Positions 28,720 through 29,252 of a DNA stretch of 29,252 nt are shown in pieces. Position 1 is the first letter of the stretch. Each line of letters starts with the position of its first letter. The position numbers and the translations under genes were made by a program. The notes beneath the pieces are model-generated. The model was not told where the DNA came from and did not search any database. It saw nothing but the letters and a program-made list of their open reading frames with translations. Origin of the DNA: a virus; IMG/VR virus record IMGVR_UViG_3300012178_000015, positions 1 to 29,252 of that record, one strand, 5' to 3'.

Positions 28720-29252
28720 TGCATTCAAAAAAAGAAATATATTATTCTATAATGCTGTCTGAAATATGTAGCGGATATACTAAATTCAACTTCCAGAAAA
28801 AATTAATCTTCTATAAGCACCCAAATTGTTTTGATATCGCGAAGTTAAAAGAAAAATATCTGTATTTTTTAAATCGCGCTAAATCTGCTGAAAAGAAAAC
28901 AAACGAAGAACTAGAAAAAGAATTTAAAGAAAACGGCCTTTGGGGGATCGAACAAGAAAAAAAAATAAAAGAAAAAAGAAATTATTTAGGGGGCTTAAAA
29001 GATAATCTTGAAAAAGCAAAAACAAAACAAGAAGAAGAAATAATAGAAAAAAATATTAAAGAAACAGATAGAGAAATTTCTCTTTTATTAAATGAAAAGG
29101 ACAAATTATTTTCTGATTCTTTGGAAAATTACGTTGAAAAAAAAGTAAAAGAATATGAGCTTTTCTATTTATGCTTTAATGATAAAAATTTTAAAGAAAG
29201 ATATTTCGAAACAGAAGAAGATTTCAACTGCTTGAATATAAATGAAATAACA
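28719..29252 (+). CDS. Hypothetical coiled-coil protein, cut by the window end (at least 178 aa)
   Basis: The ATG at 28719 overlaps the previous stop by 1 nt and the frame stays open to the last base. The N-terminal 50 residues look globular (EIYYSIMLSEICSGYTKFNF), the rest is a long Lys/Glu coiled coil (EEEIIEKNIKETDREISLLL). It continues the chaperone-like gene pair and may be the second tail chaperone. The true length is not visible here. Confidence 0.6.
   Translation, partial: MHSKKEIYYSIMLSEICSGYTKFNFQKKLIFYKHPNCFDIAKLKEKYLYFLNRAKSAEKKTNEELEKEFKENGLWGIEQEKKIKEKRNYLGGLKDNLEKAKTKQEEEIIEKNIKETDREISLLLNEKDKLFSDSLENYVEKKVKEYELFYLCFNDKNFKERYFETEEDFNCLNINEIT

Noticed and set aside
28700-28725. 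Programmed frameshift joining the 27883 and 28719 genes like lambda G/GT
   Set aside because: No slippery heptamer is seen near the overlap; TAATG re-initiation explains the layout.

Overview
This window is a piece of a tailed double-stranded DNA phage (Caudoviricetes-like). The plus strand from about 12.0 kb to the right edge carries, in the usual order, a PhoH-type ATPase, a zinc-insert sigma-like factor, a possible small terminase, a zinc-finger/ERCC4 nuclease, large terminase, portal, a protease-scaffold fusion, decoration protein, major capsid protein, head-tail connector-size proteins, a major tail protein and probable tail-assembly-chaperone genes. The last gene runs off the right edge. 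The DNA is AT-rich, most starts lack a clear Shine-Dalgarno sequence, and many junctions are 4-nt ATGA overlaps. The host cannot be named from this sequence; weak Shine-Dalgarno use would fit Bacteroidetes or another AT-rich lineage, but that is only inference.

Layout. 1-550: two compound tandem-repeat arrays and an A-rich low-complexity tract. 0.57-1.0 kb: one plus-strand membrane protein. 1.06-2.8 kb: a tandem array of five related small minus-strand genes. 2.8-4.3 kb: an ATGA-coupled minus-strand operon ending in an adenine methyltransferase. 4.34-7.09 kb: a GC-richer island of seven small phage-type genes, with folded palindromes between genes that have the architecture of integron attC sites. 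7.1-10.6 kb: AT-rich minus-strand accessory genes (SAM methyltransferase, conserved phage protein, BCS1-like AAA ATPase, dNMP kinase, tiny ORFs). 10.6-11.8 kb: a Dam-type methyltransferase gene split by a 252-nt, GC-rich, strongly structured insertion directly after ATGA. About 12.05 kb: a divergent switch point. 12.1-29.25 kb: the late morphogenesis module.

How it works together. The minus-strand half looks like early or accessory functions: DNA modification, nucleotide metabolism and unknown small proteins. The plus-strand half is late gene expression, packaging and virion assembly. A recurring GTGTAAA motif lies 7-12 nt before several operon-leading start codons, on both strands at the switch point. 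It may be the promoter read by the phage sigma-like protein, which would give nearly leaderless mRNAs.

Most worth attention: (1) the attC-like sites and the GC-rich cassette block inside a phage; (2) the 252-nt structured RNA-like element interrupting the Dam gene, whose removal restores a 265-codon methyltransferase; (3) single-base frameshifts in at least five small accessory genes, against none seen in the 17-kb late module; (4) the GTGTAAA motif. All product names come from reading the sequence and from memory of the families; no searches were run.
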